Assembly: GCA_044224925.1 (NCBI GenBank)
Contig: JBGAJM010000001.1
Coordinates: forward strand, 620,001 to 684,000
Reading direction: 5' to 3'
From: Kapaibacterium sp044224925
Lineage (GTDB): Bacteria; Bacteroidota; Ignavibacteria; Kapaibacteriales; Kapaibacteriaceae
Length of the DNA: 64,000 nt
The translations under genes were made by a program, and so were the position numbers. Below, in pieces: positions 61,380-64,000 of this stretch (position 1 is the first letter of the stretch; every line of letters begins with the position of its first letter). The notes under the pieces were generated by a model. It made no database searches. It was not told the DNA's origin and was given only the letters and a program-made list of their open reading frames with translations.

Positions 61380-63440
61380 ATGACGCGTCGACTCTCCATC
61401 ATCGTCCTTCTTCTCCTTGCCACCCTCCCATTGGCTTCGGCTCCGTTGAAGGACAGCAAGGGGAAGGATTTCTGGATCGCCTTCATGCCGAATGCGCATT
61501 CGTTCAGTGTCGGAACGCTGATCGTCTTCGTCACGGCAGAACAGCCCACGACGGGCACGATCACGTATGTGAACCGACGCGGACAGACGATCAACGTGCC
61601 GTTCTCGATCGCAACCGCCAATGCTGAGTATCGCCTCTCGATCGCATACCAAGACCTCGAGCTGGACGGATACGACTACAATCTGCGACGTCAGAACGAT
61701 GAAGAAACAGCCGTGCGCTACTCCATGCATGTGGTGTCGAATGAAGAAGTGACGGTCTATGCGGAAGCGCGTGAGCAGACGAGCACCGATGCATGGCTTG
61801 TCTATCCGACCGACGTGCTCGGCACAGACCATATCGTGCTGTGTTATTCTTCCGACGGCGAGTACGGGCGCTTGCGAGGAGGAGGCTTTGGGATCACGCG
61901 TGACTATCCGAGTCAGTTCTGTGTGATCGCAACGCAGAACAACACGCGCGTGACCATTACGAATTCGGCGGGAAGATCTCCCACCGGAACATGGAAGGAG
62001 AAGACCGTCACCCTGCAGGCAGGTCAAGTGTACCTCGTCCAGGCCGAGATACGACAAGGGATCTTGAACGACGATCTCACCGGGTCACGTGTGAGTGCCA
62101 CGAAGCCCGTGGCCGTGATCGCAGGCGTAGTGCGCACGGAACTTCCACGCTTGGATGAGAACAATGCATCGCGAGATTGTTTGATCGAGCAGATGCCACC
62201 CACGTCGACGTGGGGCTTGAACTCCATCATCATTCCGCCAAAGCCGGCAAACGATCAACAACTCATGGGCCCAACCGATGGGCCACGCTACCGCATCATT
62301 GCTGCCGAGAACAACACGTCGGTCACGATCAACGGTACACAGCGCTTAACGTTGTCGTCCGGACAATACTACGAGGGCATCCTTTCCGATCCGAAGGTGG
62401 TGGAGGCCGATAAGCCGATCCTCGTTGCATCCTATCTGCGAACATCGCAGCGAGCCGGTGCGGCCAATGGCGATCCGTCGATGTTCCTGAATCCGCCCAC
62501 GGAGCAGTTCCTCAACACGTACACGGTGATCAACATCGAACCCGATGATAGGTCACCCTACTACACCCAACACTTGATCACGCTGATCGTTCGCACGGCC
62601 GACACCAATGCGGTACGGATCGATGGGATCCAGCCCGCGTCGACCTTTGTGCCGGTTGCAGGCACCAGCTATTCGTACACGCACGTGAGCGTGCAACGAG
62701 GTCCGCACACGCTGACGTGTCCCACCGGCTTCGGCGTCTACATCTATGGCTATGGCGTTGCAGAGTCGTACGGCTACATTGGCGGCATGGCCTTCGAGCG
62801 ACTACGTATCCCTCGCGTTCAACTCGTCGTGCACGATACGACGGCCGCCCCGGGTGACAGTGCTGCCATTGTGGTGACGTATCAAGGCGTGAGCGATTCC
62901 GCATCGTTCTTTGCCTTGGGCATTCACACCATGAAGGGCGAACTCGCATGGAATGCCACGCAGTTCATTCCGCTTCCTGTGGAAGGTCGTCACACTCGAT
63001 CGGACACACTACTGCTTCCGATCATCGTTGACTTCGACACGCTGAAGAACGGCGATACGTTGTATCGGCTCCCCGGACGGATCGTTCTTGGGAATACAAG
63101 TATGGACTCGGTGTTCTTGCGCTCCACATCGTGGTACGATGCCGCGGGCGATTCGATGGACATCGTTACCGACGTCGACAACGGCGCGATCACACTCTCG
63201 AAAATCTGTCGCGATACGGCTGCTCGTCTGTTCGATCCGGAAGTCACCATACAGCCCATGATGATCAACGTCGTCGACGTTACCGGTCGCGCCTATACGA
63301 CGTTCTCGGTGGAACCATCGGCTGCATCTCGTGACGTGGCAGTGCTGCTACGCGAGCATGGTGTTCCCGCCGGATTGTGGTTCGCTATCGAGCGTCGCAC
63401 GACGGGCCATGTCGTCCACCGCATCGCATTGCAAGAATGA
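61380..63440 (+). CDS. IgGFc-binding-domain-like exported protein
   Basis: 686 residues from the ATG at 61380. Signal peptide (LSIIVLLLLATLPLASA), then a region matching the IgGFc-binding N-terminal domain pattern (about 25-480): SKGKDFWIAFMPNA, VTVYAEAREQTSTDAWLVYP, VYLVQAEIRQGILNDDLTGS, KPVAVIAGV, QMPPTSTWGLNSII. The second half is beta-rich (VQLVVHDTTAAPGDSAAIVV) and ends with MMINVVDVTGRAYTTF... VPAGLWFAIE, similar to a sorting domain. Such proteins are common among secreted or surface proteins of Bacteroidota; ligand unknown. The stop overlaps the next start as ATGA. Confidence 0.82.
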   Translation: MTRRLSIIVLLLLATLPLASAPLKDSKGKDFWIAFMPNAHSFSVGTLIVFVTAEQPTTGTITYVNRRGQTINVPFSIATANAEYRLSIAYQDLELDGYDYNLRRQNDEETAVRYSMHVVSNEEVTVYAEAREQTSTDAWLVYPTDVLGTDHIVLCYSSDGEYGRLRGGGFGITRDYPSQFCVIATQNNTRVTITNSAGRSPTGTWKEKTVTLQAGQVYLVQAEIRQGILNDDLTGSRVSATKPVAVIAGVVRTELPRLDENNASRDCLIEQMPPTSTWGLNSIIIPPKPANDQQLMGPTDGPRYRIIAAENNTSVTINGTQRLTLSSGQYYEGILSDPKVVEADKPILVASYLRTSQRAGAANGDPSMFLNPPTEQFLNTYTVINIEPDDRSPYYTQHLITLIVRTADTNAVRIDGIQPASTFVPVAGTSYSYTHVSVQRGPHTLTCPTGFGVYIYGYGVAESYGYIGGMAFERLRIPRVQLVVHDTTAAPGDSAAIVVTYQGVSDSASFFALGIHTMKGELAWNATQFIPLPVEGRHTRSDTLLLPIIVDFDTLKNGDTLYRLPGRIVLGNTSMDSVFLRSTSWYDAAGDSMDIVTDVDNGAITLSKICRDTAARLFDPEVTIQPMMINVVDVTGRAYTTFSVEPSAASRDVAVLLREHGVPAGLWFAIERRTTGHVVHRIALQE

Positions 63441-63997
63441 TCATTGCCTTTTACAAGCCCTACGGCGTCCTCTCGCAGTTCACGCCGGAACGCGGGAGTG
63501 CCTACCGAACGCTTGCCGACTTTGCCTTTCCGCCGGAGGTCTATCCGATCGGACGCCTCGATGCCGACTCCGAAGGTCTGCTCTTGCTGAGCAATGAACG
63601 TGATCTCACGTCGGCCATCCTCGACCCAACGCAAGGTCATGCGCGCACATACTGGGCACAAGTAGAAGGCGTTCCAACTTCGGAAGCTCTGGCACGGTTG
63701 CAAGGCGGCGTGGAGATCGGCGGGTATCGAACACGTCCGTGTACGGCGCGCATACTGGACCCACAACCCACCGTGCCACCTCGAATCCCTCCCATCCGAG
63801 AGCGCAAGAGCATTCCAACCACATGGATCGAATTGGAACTCACGGAGGGCAAGAACCGCCAAGTGCGCAAGATGACAGCGGCCGTAGGCTATCCGACGCT
63901 ACGTTTGCTCCGCGTTCGTGTGGCAGGTGTATCGCTCGATCTCGTCACCGAAGGTTCGTGGATCGAAGTGAAGCGGGAGCTTCTTCTGCGACCGTAG
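63437..63997 (+). CDS. Pseudouridine synthase (RsuA/RluE family)
   Basis: 186 residues from the ATG at 63437. FYKPYGVLSQFTPE opens the catalytic domain and GRLDADSEGLLLLSNE (about 39-54) carries the catalytic Asp; LTEGKNRQVRKMTAAVGYPTLRLLRVRV is the typical C-terminal motif. It isomerises a uridine in rRNA, as RluE does for 23S U2457; the exact target is not certain. No N-terminal S4 domain is present, like RluE. The gene is coupled by ATGA to the preceding exported protein although functionally unrelated. Confidence 0.9.
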   Translation: MIIAFYKPYGVLSQFTPERGSAYRTLADFAFPPEVYPIGRLDADSEGLLLLSNERDLTSAILDPTQGHARTYWAQVEGVPTSEALARLQGGVEIGGYRTRPCTARILDPQPTVPPRIPPIRERKSIPTTWIELELTEGKNRQVRKMTAAVGYPTLRLLRVRVAGVSLDLVTEGSWIEVKRELLLRP

Positions 63998-64000
63998 TTA

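Overview
The window looks like a compact chromosomal segment (about 57% G+C by eye) of an FCB-group bacterium near the Bacteroidota/Ignavibacteriota/Kapabacteria branch. The support is: several exported proteins ending in type IX secretion (Por) sorting-like domains; OmpA-family, TonB-dependent and VanZ proteins; a DUF4159/DUF4175 pair; and promoter-like TAnnTTTG boxes, one with a perfect TTTG-N20-TAnnTTTG arrangement in front of a tRNA gene. Species-level placement is inference. No phage, IS element, CRISPR array or rRNA was seen. Coding density is very high: no gap exceeds 150 bases, many neighbours overlap by ATGA, and some convergent or divergent genes overlap outright.

Layout. 1-2344 (minus): LOG-family protein (cut by the window edge), an SDR oxidoreductase and YgfZ. 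2345-6796 (plus): exported subtilisin, a second SDR, MsbA-type ABC exporter. 6800-13297 (minus): a 2165-residue exported protein with recurring G-W-G-P-F motifs. 13380-13635: promoter, tRNA-Ala, tRNA-Asp and terminator. 13658-20521 (minus): a probable nine-gene run from nuoF through nadD, a lone MalG-type permease, bioY and a glycerophosphodiesterase to three exported or membrane proteins and one small soluble protein. 20587-22223 (minus): a frameshifted receiver plus a PAS/His-box protein with no ATPase domain. 22305-26227 (minus): thiolase and valS. 26373-27614 (plus): coiled-coil lipoprotein and LysM protein. 27705-32922 (plus): phoH, cdaA, pcm, miaA, dacB. 32864-34749 (minus): vanZ-like gene and nnr. 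34769-39474 (plus): PhoD phosphatase, lipoprotein, TonB-dependent receptor. 39468-41361 (minus): lptB and an HtrA protease. 41472-45183 (plus): priA and purT. 45149-50425 (minus): small drug-transporter-like protein, DUF4175, DUF4159, rsmG. 50415-51724 (plus): glycosyltransferase and nth. 51786-63997 (plus): two paralogous double-OmpA proteins flanking a VWA/WD40/ASH giant, then a GT4 glycosyltransferase, an IgGFc-binding-like exported protein and a pseudouridine synthase.

Most genes are housekeeping: tRNA charging and modification, cell-wall recycling, NAD synthesis and repair, LPS export and replication restart. The cell-surface layer is the distinctive part. Five predicted sorting-domain cargo proteins are scattered through the window without any secretion machinery. 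The best candidate for an undescribed system is the 51786-63440 run, in which two sister outer-membrane proteins, each with two OmpA-like peptidoglycan-binding modules, bracket a giant secreted beta-propeller protein. Other items worth attention are the G-W-G-P-F repeat protein, the truncated sensor with its frameshifted receiver, a histone-like basic insert in DacB, and a heptanucleotide tandem repeat abutting the priA start.
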